Below, piece after piece: positions 20,988 to 32,435 of a stretch of 64,000 nucleotides of DNA (the first letter of the stretch is position 1; the number at the start of each line of letters is the position of its first letter). The position numbers were made by a program, and so were the translations under genes. The notes below the pieces were generated by a model. It searched no databases, was not told the origin of the DNA, and worked only from the letters and a program-made list of their open reading frames with translations. Origin of the DNA: Lachnospiraceae bacterium (GTDB lineage Bacteria; Bacillota; Clostridia; Lachnospirales; Lachnospiraceae); assembly GCA_015057865.1 (NCBI GenBank), contig SVDH01000012.1, forward strand, positions 1 through 64,000, in the 5' to 3' direction.

Positions 20988-21002
20988 TGTAAACCTCCTG
21001 TT

Positions 21003-21512
21003 TTAACCTAAGATCTCGTCGATACTCTTACCGCGTGCTTTGGCAACTTCTTCCGGAGATTTCAACTGGCTAAGCGCATCGATCGTTGCAAGTACAACGT
21101 TCTGCTTGTTGTTTGAGCCCAGTGATTTTGTACGGATATTACGGATACCTGCAAGCTCGCAAACGCTACGTGCCGGACCACCTGCGATAACACCGGTACC
21201 TTCCGGGCTTCTCTTAAGCAGTACGTGTGCGCCGGTATGCTTTCCGACAATATCATGCGTGATACTGTTGTTCTTATCCAGCTTAACCTCGATCAGGCGC
21301 TTTGTTGCATCTTCTTTTCCTTTGCGGATCGCTTCCGGAATTTCAGTTGCTTTGCCCAGGCCTGCGCCAACATGACCATTGCCGTCACCTACAACTACAA
21401 GGGCTGTAAAACGCATGTTACGTCCACCCTTTACTACTTTGGTGACACGCTTGATCGTTACAACTTTTTCTTCCAGCTCAAGCTGGTCAACATCAATAAT
21501 TGTACGTTTCAT
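21003..21512 (-). CDS. rpsE: 30S ribosomal protein S5
   Basis: [53 protein letters not shown]. Confidence 0.98.
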   Translation of the reverse strand: MKRTIIDVDQLELEEKVVTIKRVTKVVKGGRNMRFTALVVVGDGNGHVGAGLGKATEIPEAIRKGKEDATKRLIEVKLDKNNSITHDIVGKHTGAHVLLKRSPEGTGVIAGGPARSVCELAGIRNIRTKSLGSNNKQNVVLATIDALSQLKSPEEVAKARGKSIDEILG

Positions 21513-21529
21513 GTGTTACTCCCCTCCTG

Positions 21530-21898
21530 TTAAAAGTCTAATCCGGCTTCGCGTGCTGCGTCTGCCAGTGCCTGTACTTTACCCTGATAGATAAAACCGC
21601 CACGGTCAAATACAACTGTTGTGATACCTGCAGCAAGCGCTTTCTTTGCGATCGCGGTACCAACCTGTGCGGCTGCATCTACGTTGTTTGTCTTCTCACA
21701 GGCTTCTTTGATTTCTTTTTCAAGAGTGGAAGCTGCTGCCAGTGTACGGCCGGCCTCGTCATCGATAATCTGAGCATACATATGATTGTTGCTTCTGAAT
21801 ACAGCCAGACGCGGTCTTGCGGCAGTACCTGCTAAGTTTTTACGAACTCTTGCGTGCTTTTTTACACGATTTGCAGTTCTGGATTTTTTATTAACCAT
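21530..21898 (-). CDS. rplR: 50S ribosomal protein L18
   Basis: [42 protein letters not shown]. Confidence 0.98.
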   Translation of the reverse strand: MVNKKSRTANRVKKHARVRKNLAGTAARPRLAVFRSNNHMYAQIIDDEAGRTLAAASTLEKEIKEACEKTNNVDAAAQVGTAIAKKALAAGITTVVFDRGGFIYQGKVQALADAAREAGLDF

Positions 21899-21917
21899 TT
21901 CTATGCCTCTCCTTTAA

Positions 21918-22454
21918 TTACTTACCGGTCTTACCAACCTTGCGTCTGATATGCTCATCAGCATACTTAATGCCCTTGCCCTTATACGGCTCCGGACGTT
22001 TCTTGTCGCGGATTTCAGCCGCATACTGGCCGACTTTTTCCTTATCGATACCTTTGACGATGATTTTGTTACCGTCAACTTCTACTTCTACACCTTCCGG
22101 ATCTTCCATCTCTACCGGATGAGAGAATCCAAGGTGAAGTGTCAGCTTTTTACCCTGCTTGATCGCACGGTAACCAACACCGTTTAATTCAAGATTCTTC
22201 TGATAGCCGGTGTGAACACCTACTACCATGTTATTGATCAGTGATCTGGTCAGACCATGGAGTGCCCGGTTTCTCTTCAGATCATTCGGACGCTCAACGA
22301 TGATCTCCGCACCTTCCTGTTTAATGGTCATTTCCTCCGGCAGCACTCTCTCAAGTGTTCCCTTCGGTCCTTTAACTGTCACCAGATTATTTTCTGCGAT
22401 CGTAACGGTTACGCCGTCCGGGATCGCGATTGGCATTCTTCCTACACGTGACAT
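21918..22454 (-). CDS. rplF: 50S ribosomal protein L6
   Basis: [45 protein letters not shown]. Confidence 0.98.
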   Translation of the reverse strand: MSRVGRMPIAIPDGVTVTIAENNLVTVKGPKGTLERVLPEEMTIKQEGAEIIVERPNDLKRNRALHGLTRSLINNMVVGVHTGYQKNLELNGVGYRAIKQGKKLTLHLGFSHPVEMEDPEGVEVEVDGNKIIVKGIDKEKVGQYAAEIRDKKRPEPYKGKGIKYADEHIRRKVGKTGK

Positions 22455-22490
22455 GCCCGTACCTCCAATTTTTTCATAGTCGCTGCCGGC

Positions 22491-22892
22491 TTACCAAACA
22501 AATGCCAGTACCTCGCCGCCAACCTGTAATTTTCTAGCTTCTTTGTCTGTGATCACGCCCTGGTTTGTAGAAAGGATTGCTACACCCAGACCGCCAAGCA
22601 CACGCGGGATCTCATCTTTGCCTGCGTAAACACGAAGACCCGGCTTAGAGATTCTCTTGATGCCGCTGATGATCTTGTCATTCTTTGTTGCGCCATATTT
22701 CAGTGTGATATGGATCACATCAAAGCCGCCTTCATTAACGATTTCATATTTTGTGATATAGCCTTCTTTTTCCAGAATGTCAGCAATGGCTACTTTCATT
22801 TTTGAAGAAGGAATATCTACTGTGTCATGTTTTGCAGTATTGGCGTTACGGATTCTTGTAAGCATATCTGCAATCGGATCACTCATTGTCAT
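22491..22892 (-). CDS. rpsH: 30S ribosomal protein S8
   Basis: [53 protein letters not shown]. Confidence 0.98.
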   Translation of the reverse strand: MTMSDPIADMLTRIRNANTAKHDTVDIPSSKMKVAIADILEKEGYITKYEIVNEGGFDVIHITLKYGATKNDKIISGIKRISKPGLRVYAGKDEIPRVLGGLGVAILSTNQGVITDKEARKLQVGGEVLAFVW

Positions 22893-22905
22893 GATTATTT
22901 CCTCC

Positions 22906-23091
22906 TTACCAACTACTCTTCTTTACGCCCGGGATCTCACCCTTATAAGCCAACTCACGGAAACATACTCTGCAGATACCGTATTTTCTAAGGTATGCAT
23001 GCGGACGTCCGCAGATCTTGCAGCGGTTGTATTCTCTGGTGGAGAATTTCTGCTTACGCTGCTGTTTGATTTTCATAGATTTCTTTGCCAC
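22906..23091 (-). CDS. rpsN: 30S ribosomal protein S14 (zinc-binding type Z)
   Basis: [46 protein letters not shown]. Confidence 0.98.
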   Translation of the reverse strand: MAKKSMKIKQQRKQKFSTREYNRCKICGRPHAYLRKYGICRVCFRELAYKGEIPGVKKSSW

Positions 23092-23106
23092 TATCCTATC
23101 CTCCTG

Positions 23107-23646
23107 TTAACGTGCAAATGGCATACCGAACTGTGCCAGCAGCTCACGTCCTTCTTCGTCTGTCTGAGCTGTGGTAACAACGATGATATCCATACCTCTG
23201 ATCTTATCAACCTTATCGTACTCGATTTCCGGGAAGATCAGCTGCTCTTTGATACCCATGGAGTAGTTTCCACGTCCATCAAAGGAATTCGGATTCACGC
23301 CGCGGAAGTCGCGGACACGCGGAAGTGCCAGGTTAACCAGGCGATCCAGGAATTCATACATACGCTCACTTCTAAGTGTAACCATACATCCGATCGGCAT
23401 ACCCTCACGAATCTTAAAGTTCGCAACAGATTTTTTAGCCTTTGTGATGACCGGTTTCTGACCGGAGATGATCTCCAGGTCTTTCATAGCGGACTCCAGG
23501 ATCTTGGCATTTTCTTTTGCTTCACCAACACCCATGTTGATTACGATCTTGTCAATTTTCGGAACCTGCACAACATTTTTGTAGCCGAATTTTTTGATCA
23601 TCGCATCAACGATTTCATTTTCGTACTGTTCTCTCAGTCTGCTCAA
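23107..23646 (-). CDS. rplE: 50S ribosomal protein L5
   Basis: [60 protein letters not shown]. Confidence 0.98.
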   Translation of the reverse strand: MSRLREQYENEIVDAMIKKFGYKNVVQVPKIDKIVINMGVGEAKENAKILESAMKDLEIISGQKPVITKAKKSVANFKIREGMPIGCMVTLRSERMYEFLDRLVNLALPRVRDFRGVNPNSFDGRGNYSMGIKEQLIFPEIEYDKVDKIRGMDIIVVTTAQTDEEGRELLAQFGMPFAR

Positions 23647-23663
23647 TGTTAAGCCCTCCTTTC

Positions 23664-23969
23664 CTAATCAATCACATCGCCGGTCTTCTTTGCATAACGA
23701 ACTTTCTTGTCTCCGTCAAATTTGAAGCCGATTCTTGTTGCTTCGCCTTTGTGCAGATACATTACGTTCGATACATGGATCGGACCTTCTTCTGTGATAA
23801 TGCCGCCTGCAGGGTTGCCTGCGCCGGGCTTAACATGCTTTGTGCGCTGATTTACACCTTCAACGATTACGGTGTCTTTTTTCGGATCAACAGAGAGAAC
23901 CTTTCCCTCTTTTCCGAGATCTTTTCCGGCGATCACGCGAACGGTATCACCTTTTTTGATTTTCTGCAT
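23664..23969 (-). CDS. rplX: 50S ribosomal protein L24
   Basis: [27 protein letters not shown]. Confidence 0.98.
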   Translation of the reverse strand: MQKIKKGDTVRVIAGKDLGKEGKVLSVDPKKDTVIVEGVNQRTKHVKPGAGNPAGGIITEEGPIHVSNVMYLHKGEATRIGFKFDGDKKVRYAKKTGDVID

Positions 23970-23980
23970 GATCGTACCTC

Positions 23981-24349
23981 CTACAATACTTCCGGAGCCA
24001 GAGAAACGATCTTCATGAACTGTTTTTCACGAAGCTCTCTTGCTACCGGTCCGAAAATACGGGTTCCTCTCGGTGTCTTGTCATCTTTGATGATGACTGC
24101 TGCGTTCTCGTCGAAGCTGATGTAAGAACCGTCTTTACGACGTGTGCTTCTCTTTGTGCGAACGACAACTGCTTTTACGATATCACCTTTTTTGACAACG
24201 CCGCCTGGTGTTGCATCTTTAACCGTAGCAGTAATAATGTCACCGATGTGTGCATATCTTCTGGTCGAGCCGCCCATAACACGGATGCAAAGGATTTCTT
24301 TTGCTCCGGTATTGTCGGCTACTTTCAGTCTGCTTTCCTGCTGAATCAT
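23981..24349 (-). CDS. rplN: 50S ribosomal protein L14
   Basis: [50 protein letters not shown]. Confidence 0.98.
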   Translation of the reverse strand: MIQQESRLKVADNTGAKEILCIRVMGGSTRRYAHIGDIITATVKDATPGGVVKKGDIVKAVVVRTKRSTRRKDGSYISFDENAAVIIKDDKTPRGTRIFGPVARELREKQFMKIVSLAPEVL

Positions 24350-24362
24350 ACTGACAGCCTCC

Positions 24363-24620
24363 TTATCTTGCTTTCTCGATAATCTCGACCAGTCTCCATC
24401 TCTTATCTTTGGATAACGGTCTGGTCTCCATCACACGTACTCTGTCGCCGATGCCGCACTCATTGTTCTCATCGTGTGCCTTCAGGCGGTACGTTCTTTT
24501 TACGATCTTATTGTAAAGTGGATGTCTTACACTGTCTTCAATAGCAACCACGACCGTCTTATCCATCTTGTCGCTGACCACTTTTCCGACACGCGTCTTT
24601 CTCAGATTTCTTTCTTCCAC
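24363..24620 (-). CDS. rpsQ: 30S ribosomal protein S17
   Basis: [48 protein letters not shown]. Confidence 0.98.
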   Translation of the reverse strand: MEERNLRKTRVGKVVSDKMDKTVVVAIEDSVRHPLYNKIVKRTYRLKAHDENNECGIGDRVRVMETRPLSKDKRWRLVEIIEKAR

Positions 24621-24651
24621 AATGGTCTCCTTTCAAGGATCTTTCCTGTGA

Positions 24652-24852
24652 CTATTCCGCCTTCTCGGTCATAACAGTCTGGATCCTGGCAATATTTCTC
24701 TTGACTTCTTTGATTCTTCCTGTGTTCTCCAGCTGGTTTGTTGCATTCTGGAAACGCAGATTAAAGAGTTCTTTTTTTGCATCTACGAGCTGTGCTTTCA
24801 GCTGTGCAGCGTCGTAATTTCTTAATTCTTCTAAATATTTACTTGATCTCAT
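24652..24852 (-). CDS. rpmC: 50S ribosomal protein L29
   Basis: [42 protein letters not shown]. Confidence 0.97.
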   Translation of the reverse strand: MRSSKYLEELRNYDAAQLKAQLVDAKKELFNLRFQNATNQLENTGRIKEVKRNIARIQTVMTEKAE

Positions 24853-25280
24853 TACTGTTCACCGCCTTCTAAATCCGCACGGGAAACAACCTTGCACTTG
24901 CATGGCAGCTTGTGCGATGCAAGACGCAGAGCTTCACGGGCTGTGTCTTCAGGTACACCGGCAATCTCGAAAAGTACGCGTCCCGGTTTAACAACTGCTA
25001 CCCAGTACTCCAGGGCACCTTTACCGGATCCCATTCGGGTCTCAGCAGGTTTTGCGGTAACCGGCTTGTCCGGGAAAATCTTGATCCAGACTTTACCGCC
25101 TCTCTTTACGTGACGGGTCATCGCTACACGGGCTGCCTCGATCTGATTGGAACGAATCCAGCAGGGTTCGGTAGCAACGATACCAAATTCACCATTGGTG
25201 ATCCGTGTTCCTCTGGTCGGTTTGCCGGCCATAGATCCGCGGAACTGTTTCCGATGTTTTACTCTTTTCGGCATTAACAT
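24852..25280 (-). CDS. rplP: 50S ribosomal protein L16
   Basis: [42 protein letters not shown]. Confidence 0.98.
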   Translation of the reverse strand: MLMPKRVKHRKQFRGSMAGKPTRGTRITNGEFGIVATEPCWIRSNQIEAARVAMTRHVKRGGKVWIKIFPDKPVTAKPAETRMGSGKGALEYWVAVVKPGRVLFEIAGVPEDTAREALRLASHKLPCKCKVVSRADLEGGEQ

Positions 25281-25930
25281 TATCTATCTCCCCCTTCTGC
25301 TTTCTTCGGAAGGATTTCGCCTTTGTAGATCCAGACTTTAACACCTACTTTACCATAGGTTGTATCTGCCTCAGCGAATCCATAGTCGATATCAGCGCGC
25401 AGTGTCTGCAGCGGGATGGTTCCCTCACTGTAGAACTCGGTACGTGCCATATCAGCACCACCCAGACGTCCGGAAACGGATGTCTTGATTCCAAGTGCGC
25501 CGGCTCTCATGCATCTTCCCATGCAGGATTTCATTGCACGACGGAAGGATACACGGTTTTCCAGCTGTGCAGCGATGTTTTCTGCAACAAGCTGTGCATC
25601 TTTGTCCGGTCTTTTGATCTCTTTGATGTCTACGATGAGCTTCTTGTCAGTGAACTTCTGAAGGTCTTTCTTCACCTTCTCGATCTCTGCGCCGCCCTTA
25701 CCGATAACAACGCCCGGTTTTGCGGTGTAGATTGTGATTTTTACACGGTCACTGGTACGCTCGATCTGGATATCAGAGATTCCTGCACTGTATAATTTCT
25801 TTTTCAGAAACTGTCTGATATTGTAATCTTCTACGAGAAGGTCTGCGAAATTGTCTTCCGCATACCATTTTGAACTCCAGTCTTTAATGACTCCTACTCG
25901 TAAACCATGGGGATTTACTTTCTGTCCCAT
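25280..25930 (-). CDS. rpsC: 30S ribosomal protein S3
   Basis: [26 protein letters not shown] motif [19 protein letters not shown]. Confidence 0.98.
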   Translation of the reverse strand: MGQKVNPHGLRVGVIKDWSSKWYAEDNFADLLVEDYNIRQFLKKKLYSAGISDIQIERTSDRVKITIYTAKPGVVIGKGGAEIEKVKKDLQKFTDKKLIVDIKEIKRPDKDAQLVAENIAAQLENRVSFRRAMKSCMGRCMRAGALGIKTSVSGRLGGADMARTEFYSEGTIPLQTLRADIDYGFAEADTTYGKVGVKVWIYKGEILPKKAEGGDR

Positions 25931-25940
25931 AATACTCCTC

Positions 25941-26327
25941 CTATTTCTCGTTCAGCACGATCGTAATGTGGCAGGTTCTCTTTTCGATACGATAAGCTCT
26001 GCCCTGTGCTCTTGGCCGGATACGCTTCATTGTCGGACCTTTGTTTGCGTAGCATTCTTCCACATAAAGGTCATCTGCTCTCAGTCCATTGTTGTTCTCT
26101 GCATTAGCGATTGCAGATTCCAACAGCTTTTTGATCACGCTGGAAGCGTAGCGAGGATTGTAGGTTACGATAGCGAGTGCAGTTGCTACGTCCTTGCCGC
26201 GGATCGCGTCGAGTACGAAGCCTGCTTTCTGCGCAGACATTCTTGCGTAAGATAACTTAGCAGAAGGTCTGGTGTCTTTATTCGCATTTCTCTCTCTTTT
26301 GATCTGGGATCTATGTCCTCTTGACAT
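25941..26327 (-). CDS. rplV: 50S ribosomal protein L22
   Basis: [53 protein letters not shown]. Confidence 0.98.
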   Translation of the reverse strand: MSRGHRSQIKRERNANKDTRPSAKLSYARMSAQKAGFVLDAIRGKDVATALAIVTYNPRYASSVIKKLLESAIANAENNNGLRADDLYVEECYANKGPTMKRIRPRAQGRAYRIEKRTCHITIVLNEK

Positions 26328-26346
26328 TTTATAGCCTCCTTTAAGT

Positions 26347-26628
26347 TTATCTTACACCGCTCTTCTTTTCGTCTTTACCGTGTCCTCTGTAGGTACGGGT
26401 TGCGACGAACTCACCGAGCTTATGTCCAACCATGTCTTCCGTGATGTATACCGGAACATGCTTTCTGCCGTCATGTACGGCAATGGTATGTCCGACGAAT
26501 GACGGGAAGATCATGGAGCGACGGGACCAGGTCTTGATGACCTGCTTGTCGCCGGATTCATTCATTGCATCGATCTTCTTTAATAAGCTTTCGTCTGCGA
26601 AAGGTCCTTTTTTTAATGAACGACCCAT
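26347..26628 (-). CDS. rpsS: 30S ribosomal protein S19
   Basis: [67 protein letters not shown]. Confidence 0.98.
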   Translation of the reverse strand: MGRSLKKGPFADESLLKKIDAMNESGDKQVIKTWSRRSMIFPSFVGHTIAVHDGRKHVPVYITEDMVGHKLGEFVATRTYRGHGKDEKKSGVR

Positions 26629-26644
26629 TTTCTTACCTCCCTAA

Positions 26645-27490
26645 TTACTTAATGGCTCTGCCGTCTCTTCTTCTGACGATCAGTTTGTTAGATGCTTTCT
26701 TCTTCGGTCTGGTCTTCAGGCCAAGTGCCGGCTTACCCCAAGGTGTGCACGGACCCGGACGTCCGATACCGGTCTTACCTTCACCACCACCATGCGGATG
26801 ATCGTTCGGGTTCATAACAGAACCGCGGACGGTCGGGCGGATGCCCATGTGGCGTTTCCGGCCTGCCTTACCCAGATTGATCAGGTTATGGTCGCCGTTG
26901 CCGACTACGCCGATCGTGGCGCGGCAGTTTGCCGGAACCATACGCATCTCACCGGAGGGAAGACGAAGCGTTGCATATTTACCTTCTTTTGCCATCAGCT
27001 GCGCGGAGTTACCTGCGGAACGAACCATCTGTCCGCCCTTGCCCGGATGCAGCTCGATGTTGTGAACCTGTGTACCAACCGGAATGTTTGCAAGCGGCAG
27101 GCAGTTGCCTACACGAACTTCTGCTTCCGGTCCGCTGACAACGGTCATACCGTCTGTCAGACCCTGCGGTGCCAGGATATAAGCTTTTGTACCATCCTGA
27201 TAGCAGATCAGCGCAATGTTTGCTGTACGGTTCGGATCGTACTCGATACCGATTACCTTTGCCGGCATACCGTCTTTGCTGTTACGCTTGAAATCGATGA
27301 TTCTGTATTTTTTCTTTGCACCGCCGCCGCGATGTCTTACTGTAATTTTACCCTGGTTGTTTCTTCCAGCCGTCTTTGAGGATGATACCAGCAGGGATTT
27401 CTCCGGAGTTGTTTTTGTGATCTCGGAAAAATCAGAGCCGGTCATGTTACGTCTGGAAGGTGTATACGGGTTATAAGTTTTGATTCCCAT
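26645..27490 (-). CDS. rplB: 50S ribosomal protein L2
   Basis: [62 protein letters not shown]. Confidence 0.98.
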   Translation of the reverse strand: MGIKTYNPYTPSRRNMTGSDFSEITKTTPEKSLLVSSSKTAGRNNQGKITVRHRGGGAKKKYRIIDFKRNSKDGMPAKVIGIEYDPNRTANIALICYQDGTKAYILAPQGLTDGMTVVSGPEAEVRVGNCLPLANIPVGTQVHNIELHPGKGGQMVRSAGNSAQLMAKEGKYATLRLPSGEMRMVPANCRATIGVVGNGDHNLINLGKAGRKRHMGIRPTVRGSVMNPNDHPHGGGEGKTGIGRPGPCTPWGKPALGLKTRPKKKASNKLIVRRRDGRAIK

Positions 27491-27506
27491 TGTATGCTCC
27501 TTTCAA

Positions 27507-27818
27507 TTACAGACCTGCAAAGATTTCGATATCCTTGCTGTCTTCCGTCAGTGTGACGATTGCCTTCTTGGTATCGGCTTTCTTTCCGCTGATCACGCCC
27601 TGACGGGTGTTACGACGGCTTGCTTTGCCTGTCTGGTTCAGTGTGCGAACCTTTGCCACCTTGACATCGTCAAACATCTTCTCTACAGCTTCCTTGATCA
27701 TGGCTTTGTTTGCCTCCGGATGAACCAGGAATGTGTATTTTTTCTCTGCCATGAGATTCATGCTTTTTTCTGTAACCACTGGTTTGAGGATTACGTCATA
27801 GTACTGAATGTTTGCCAT
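27507..27818 (-). CDS. rplW: 50S ribosomal protein L23
   Basis: [51 protein letters not shown]. Confidence 0.98.
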   Translation of the reverse strand: MANIQYYDVILKPVVTEKSMNLMAEKKYTFLVHPEANKAMIKEAVEKMFDDVKVAKVRTLNQTGKASRRNTRQGVISGKKADTKKAIVTLTEDSKDIEIFAGL

Positions 27819-28438
27819 TATGCATACACCTCCTCGATGGTTGCAACGGCATCCTTTGTTACGACAACTGTGTCATATTTCAGGATGTCATATACATTGA
27901 TGGTATTCGTCAGTGCGGTTTTGACATCTTTTACGTTTGCAGCTGAGCGGATGACGGTCTCATCATTGTCATTTAATACGACCAGCGCTTTTGCAACGTT
28001 TAAGTTGTTCAGCACGTTTACGAAATCCTTTGTCTTGATCGCATCCAGCTTCAGTTCATCCAGAACAACGAACTTGCTGTCAGCAACTTTTGCGGAAAGT
28101 GCAGATTTTAATGCTGCTCTCTTTTCCTTTTTGTTTACCTTCTGTGTGTAGTCACGCGGTACCGGTGCGAATACAACGCCGCCGCCTGTCCACTGCGGAG
28201 ATCTTGTAGAACCCTGTCTTGCATGTCCGGTTCCTTTCTGTCTCCAAGGTTTTCTTCCGCCGCCGGATACTTCCGAACGGGTTTTGGCTTTCTGTGTGCC
28301 CTGGCGGTTGTTTGCCAGCTGTGCAACGACTGCCTTATGTAACAGATGCTCGTTTGGCTCTACTCCGAAGATTGCATCATTGAGATCGATCGTTCCCACT
28401 TCTTCGCCAGCCATATTATAAACAGATACGGTTGCCAT
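27818..28438 (-). CDS. rplD: 50S ribosomal protein L4
   Basis: [48 protein letters not shown]. Confidence 0.98.
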   Translation of the reverse strand: MATVSVYNMAGEEVGTIDLNDAIFGVEPNEHLLHKAVVAQLANNRQGTQKAKTRSEVSGGGRKPWRQKGTGHARQGSTRSPQWTGGGVVFAPVPRDYTQKVNKKEKRAALKSALSAKVADSKFVVLDELKLDAIKTKDFVNVLNNLNVAKALVVLNDNDETVIRSAANVKDVKTALTNTINVYDILKYDTVVVTKDAVATIEEVYA

Positions 28439-28466
28439 CTGTATGTCCTCCTTTCCTCACTAAGCG

Positions 28467-29144
28467 TTAAGCCTTAACAGACTCTCTGATTGTAACCAGT
28501 GCTTTCTTCGGGCCCGGTACAGAGCCTTTGATCAGCAGCAGGTCGTTCTCCGCATCAACGCGAACAACTTCCAGATTCTGAACAGTTACTTTCACGCTTC
28601 CCATGTGACCCGGCATGCCTTTGCCCTTGAATACCTTGCTCGGGCTGGAGCATGCGCCGTTGGAACCCTGATGGCGATGGAACTTGGAACCGTGTGTCAT
28701 CGGACCTCTGTGCTGTCCGTGACGCTTGATCGCGCCCTGGAATCCCTTACCTTTGGAGATTGCAGTTGCATCGACCTTATCGCCGGCTTCAAAGATATCT
28801 GCTTTGATTTCATCAGCCAGATTGTAATCTGCAGCGTTTTCAAACTTGAACTCGCGGACAAAACGCTTTCCGGATACGCCGGCCTTATCGAAATGTCCTT
28901 TCTGCGGTTTGTTTACGCCATGACGGTTGCGGACTTCTTTTCTTCCGGTTGCATCAACATTGACTGCTTTTTCCTTCTTGTCCACAAATCCTACCTGAAC
29001 TGCAGAGTAACCGTCGTTTTCTTCTGTCTTGATCTGTGTTACACAGCAAGGACCAGCCTGCAGTACGGTAACCGGGATCATCTCTCCGCTTTCATCGAAG
29101 ATCTGGGTCATCCCGATCTTGGTTGCCAGAATCGCTTTTTTCAT
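28467..29144 (-). CDS. rplC: 50S ribosomal protein L3
   Basis: [53 protein letters not shown]. Confidence 0.98.
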   Translation of the reverse strand: MKKAILATKIGMTQIFDESGEMIPVTVLQAGPCCVTQIKTEENDGYSAVQVGFVDKKEKAVNVDATGRKEVRNRHGVNKPQKGHFDKAGVSGKRFVREFKFENAADYNLADEIKADIFEAGDKVDATAISKGKGFQGAIKRHGQHRGPMTHGSKFHRHQGSNGACSSPSKVFKGKGMPGHMGSVKVTVQNLEVVRVDAENDLLLIKGSVPGPKKALVTIRESVKA

Positions 29145-29192
29145 AATTTTCCTCCTTCTACAGCGGAACGCTTTCGCGCTCATTCTAGAATG

Positions 29193-29504
29193 TTACTTCA
29201 TCTTAATATCAATGCTAACACCAGCCGGAACTTCCAGTCTTGTCAGAGCATCAACTGTCTTCTGTGTCGGTGCGATGATATCGATCAGTCTCTTGTGTGT
29301 TCTCTGTTCGAACTGCTCTCTGGAATCTTTGTATTTGTGTACCGCACGAAGGATTGTAACAACTTCCTTCTTCGTGGGAAGCGGTACCGGTCCGCTGACC
29401 TCAGATCCATTCTTCCGAACTGTTTCGATGATCTTCTTAGCGGACGCATCCACCATTTCATGATCATACGCTTTGAGGATGATTCTCATCTTCTGATTTG
29501 CCAT
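29193..29504 (-). CDS. rpsJ: 30S ribosomal protein S10
   Basis: [76 protein letters not shown]. Confidence 0.98.
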   Translation of the reverse strand: MANQKMRIILKAYDHEMVDASAKKIIETVRKNGSEVSGPVPLPTKKEVVTILRAVHKYKDSREQFEQRTHKRLIDIIAPTQKTVDALTRLEVPAGVSIDIKMK

Positions 29505-29788
29505 AAAAATACCTCCATTGTTGCCTCGCAAGCCGCCTGCTTTCAGCCTGTGCTTTTCGCAGAAAAAAATCACCAGCTTCGCACTTTAGTTCAGTACGAC
29601 AAGCGGTGACTGTACACTCTCCCGTGTGTGTCCTCCCCTCATGAGATTCCACAAACACATTCTGATCTGCTTTCGCAGCTATTGAGTACAGTGACTTGTC
29701 GCCAGTTTCCTAACATGACATTCGCTCCACGGAAAACCTGCCACAACGGGCAGCAACCTCACGCTTCACAGCTATCAATGCCACAGCA
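29505..29788 (-). promoter_or_regulatory. Structured 5' leader of the S10 operon (candidate attenuator)
   Basis: About 284-nt untranslated leader; terminator hairpin and alternative antiterminator helix readable by hand (see findings). Confidence 0.75.
29563..29609 (-). terminator. Intrinsic terminator within the S10 leader
   Basis: RNA UCACCGCUUGUCGUACU-GAACUAA-AGUGCGAAGCUGGUGA followed by UUUUUUU; about 15 bp with small bulges. Confidence 0.8.
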
Positions 29789-29794
29789 CGAATC

Positions 29795-29823
29795 ATTATA
29801 ATCGAATGTAATGAAGAATGCAA
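29795..29823 (-). promoter_or_regulatory. Sigma-A-type promoter of the S10 operon
   Basis: Minus strand: TTGCAT (29823-29818), 17-bp spacer, TATAAT (29800-29795). Confidence 0.85.
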
Positions 29824-29898
29824 GGGGTTTTTTTCAAGTTTTTTTTGCCGTATAATCATGGGCATATAATTAGTTTATTTATAAGGAAGGAACACAAT

Positions 29899-30819
29899 AT
29901 GTGGTTAGCATCCAACTGGAAAGATTACGAAGTGCTTGACTGCTCCGGCGGCGAGAAGCTGGAGCGCTGGGGCGAATACCGTCTCGTGCGGCCGGACCCG
30001 CAGGTCATCTGGAATACGCCAAAGAAGGATCGGTTCTGGAAAAAGCCGAACGCGCATTACCACAGAAGCAAAAAGGGCGGCGGAGAATGGGAGTTTTTTG
30101 ATCTTCCGGAGCAATGGGATATCCACTACTCTCTTCCAGAGAACGTTACATCCTCAAACTCCTATGCAGCACACAAAGAGCTGACCTTCCGTCTGAAGCC
30201 GTTTGCCTTTAAACATACGGGTCTGTTCCCGGAGCAGGCCGCAAACTGGGACTGGTTTTCACAGTTGATCGCCGAAGAAGCGGACAAAAGAAACAGCAGC
30301 CAGCCTGTCAAAGTATTAAACCTTTTTGCCTATACCGGCGGTGCGACGATTTCCGCTGCTGCCGCAGGCGCACACGTGACACATGTCGATGCGTCTAAGG
30401 GCATGGTAGGATGGGCAAAGGAAAATGTCGCTGCTTCCGGACTTGCTGATGCCCCGATCCGATGGCTTGTCGATGACTGTGTCAAATTTGTCGAGCGGGA
30501 GATCCGTCGCGGCAATCATTATGATGCGATCATCATGGATCCGCCATCCTACGGCCGCGGCCCGAAGGGCGAAATCTGGAAGATTGAAGAGCGGATCCAT
30601 CCGCTCGTAGGTCTCTGCACCAAGATCCTCTCAGATGATCCGCTCTTCTTTTTGATCAATTCCTATACCACCGGTCTGCAGCCGGCTGTTCTTTCTTATT
30701 TAATAGGAAGTGAATTAAAACCATTTGACGGTCAGATTACTTCCAGTGAGATCGGTCTGCCTGTCACAGACTCAGGACTTGTGCTGCCATGCGGTGCCAG
30801 CGGGCGATGGAGCAGGTAA
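29899..30819 (+). CDS. Class I SAM-dependent methyltransferase (RlmI/K-like)
   Basis: VLNLFAYTGGATISAAAAGAHVTHVDASKGMVGWAKEN; IIMDPPSYGRGPKGEIWK; RBS AAGGAAGG before MWLASNWKDYEVL. Confidence 0.88.
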   Translation: MWLASNWKDYEVLDCSGGEKLERWGEYRLVRPDPQVIWNTPKKDRFWKKPNAHYHRSKKGGGEWEFFDLPEQWDIHYSLPENVTSSNSYAAHKELTFRLKPFAFKHTGLFPEQAANWDWFSQLIAEEADKRNSSQPVKVLNLFAYTGGATISAAAAGAHVTHVDASKGMVGWAKENVAASGLADAPIRWLVDDCVKFVEREIRRGNHYDAIIMDPPSYGRGPKGEIWKIEERIHPLVGLCTKILSDDPLFFLINSYTTGLQPAVLSYLIGSELKPFDGQITSSEIGLPVTDSGLVLPCGASGRWSR

Positions 30820-30821
30820 TC

Positions 30822-32435
30822 CTATTCTCCGCGAAGTGACTTTCGGTATTCGGCAGGCGTGACTGAATAAATCTGCTTAAAAGCATCAACAAAACGTCTT
30901 ACATTATTATAGCCGACCTTTTCGCTGATCTCGTACGTCCTGTCATCTGTTTCCTGAAGCAGCTTCAAAGCTGCTTCCATCCTTACCTTTGTCAGGTATG
31001 CTTTGTAATTCATACCGGTTTCTTTTTTAAACAGAGCACTGAAATAGTTTTTGCTCACACATGCCACATCGGAAAGCAGGCTGATGGAGATTTCTTCCAT
31101 ATAATGATCACGAATATATTGCTTGACATCTTCGATCAGAATGCTTTCTCTGCTTTTCCCTGCTTCGCTGATATGATGCAGCAGTTCTTCGTAATACAGC
31201 ATGATCTCATCCATAACTTCCCGATAGGTATTCTTCTTTTCAATTCTTTCCTGCAGATTATCCTGTAATTCATAAAAATCTTTTTGAATCATTCGATATT
31301 GCATCAGTTTCTCCGCAATCATTCCTGTAAAATGCATACAGCGATTTTCTGTTGCAAAACGATTTCCATAGAACATTTTGCCAATCAGAATTAAGGTATC
31401 CATTACATTCTTTAGTGTTTCTCCATCCCGGGAAACAATGGAACGGAATACAATGTCTGTCATTCTGTTAAATTCTTCATTGGATTCCTCGAATGATTTG
31501 TGGAGCTCCTGAAAAAGAATGATCGGACGTTCTTCGTAATAATAAAGATCAAATGCGTATTTCGCAGTACGAAATGCATTTTTAAGCTGTTCAGGGCTGG
31601 ATGACGGCATTCCGATCCCAATCAAAAGACGCACTTGGTATTCATCCTCGATTTGCTTTTTCATCGGCAGGATACCTGATTCATAGAGTGTACCTTCTTC
31701 CTTTTCGGGCCAGAATACCAAAAGCTGCAGGCAGGCATCCTCCCTCCTGACCACGACACCTTCTACATACTCTCCAAGCAGTTCACTGATCCTGTTATAT
31801 ACCGCAAACCGGATCAGATTATATCGTTCGAAAGATGTCTGTTCCAGTTTTGCAGCAATATCCGGTCGAATACCGATACAGACACCCACAAATACTTTTT
31901 CTGACAGATCAATCCGGTACCTGTTTAAAACCATCTGTTCAAACGTTTCCGTCACTTCCGGCAGACAGCCGGCATTTCTGATCAGATCCTCCAGTTCACT
32001 CTTTTCCTCCCGAAACACTTTTACCGTTTCATGATCCGTCCTGTTACCAATGGCTTTTCGGACAGCCTGTTCGAGCTCATCAGCCCGAACCGGCTTTAAC
32101 AGATAATCGACAGCACCATTCTTCATTGCTTCCTTTGCATAAGAAAACTCGCTGTATCCGCTGATAAATATAAACTGTGTATTCTGCGACTTTTCTTTTG
32201 CATTTGCAAGCACCTGTAACCCGGTCAATCCGGGCATTTTGATATCTGATACCACGATGTCCGGCATATATACATCCATATACGCTTCCAACTGTGAACC
32301 ATCTTCTGCCAAGGCAACAACTTCTGCATCTACCAGAGACCAGTCAATTAGATTTTTCATCCCATTACGAATAACTGCCTCATCATCTGCTATAATTACA
32401 CGCCACGACATCTTTTTCTCCTTATTTGTCATCAT
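30822..32435 (-). CDS. YesN-type response regulator (REC plus AraC HTH)
   Basis: VIIADDEAVIRNGMKNLIDW; IVVSDIKMPGLTGL; C-terminal AraC HTH (DVACVSKNYFSALFKKETGMNYKAYLTKVRME). Confidence 0.93.
   Translation of the reverse strand: MMTNKEKKMSWRVIIADDEAVIRNGMKNLIDWSLVDAEVVALAEDGSQLEAYMDVYMPDIVVSDIKMPGLTGLQVLANAKEKSQNTQFIFISGYSEFSYAKEAMKNGAVDYLLKPVRADELEQAVRKAIGNRTDHETVKVFREEKSELEDLIRNAGCLPEVTETFEQMVLNRYRIDLSEKVFVGVCIGIRPDIAAKLEQTSFERYNLIRFAVYNRISELLGEYVEGVVVRREDACLQLLVFWPEKEEGTLYESGILPMKKQIEDEYQVRLLIGIGMPSSSPEQLKNAFRTAKYAFDLYYYEERPIILFQELHKSFEESNEEFNRMTDIVFRSIVSRDGETLKNVMDTLILIGKMFYGNRFATENRCMHFTGMIAEKLMQYRMIQKDFYELQDNLQERIEKKNTYREVMDEIMLYYEELLHHISEAGKSRESILIEDVKQYIRDHYMEEISISLLSDVACVSKNYFSALFKKETGMNYKAYLTKVRMEAALKLLQETDDRTYEISEKVGYNNVRRFVDAFKQIYSVTPAEYRKSLRGE

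Noticed and set aside
20415-29609. Many plus-strand ORFs across the ribosomal operon (e.g. 22777-23652, 27480-28151, 28605-29609)
   Set aside because: They are antisense to clearly identified r-protein genes, lack recognisable domains, and are explained by codon bias.
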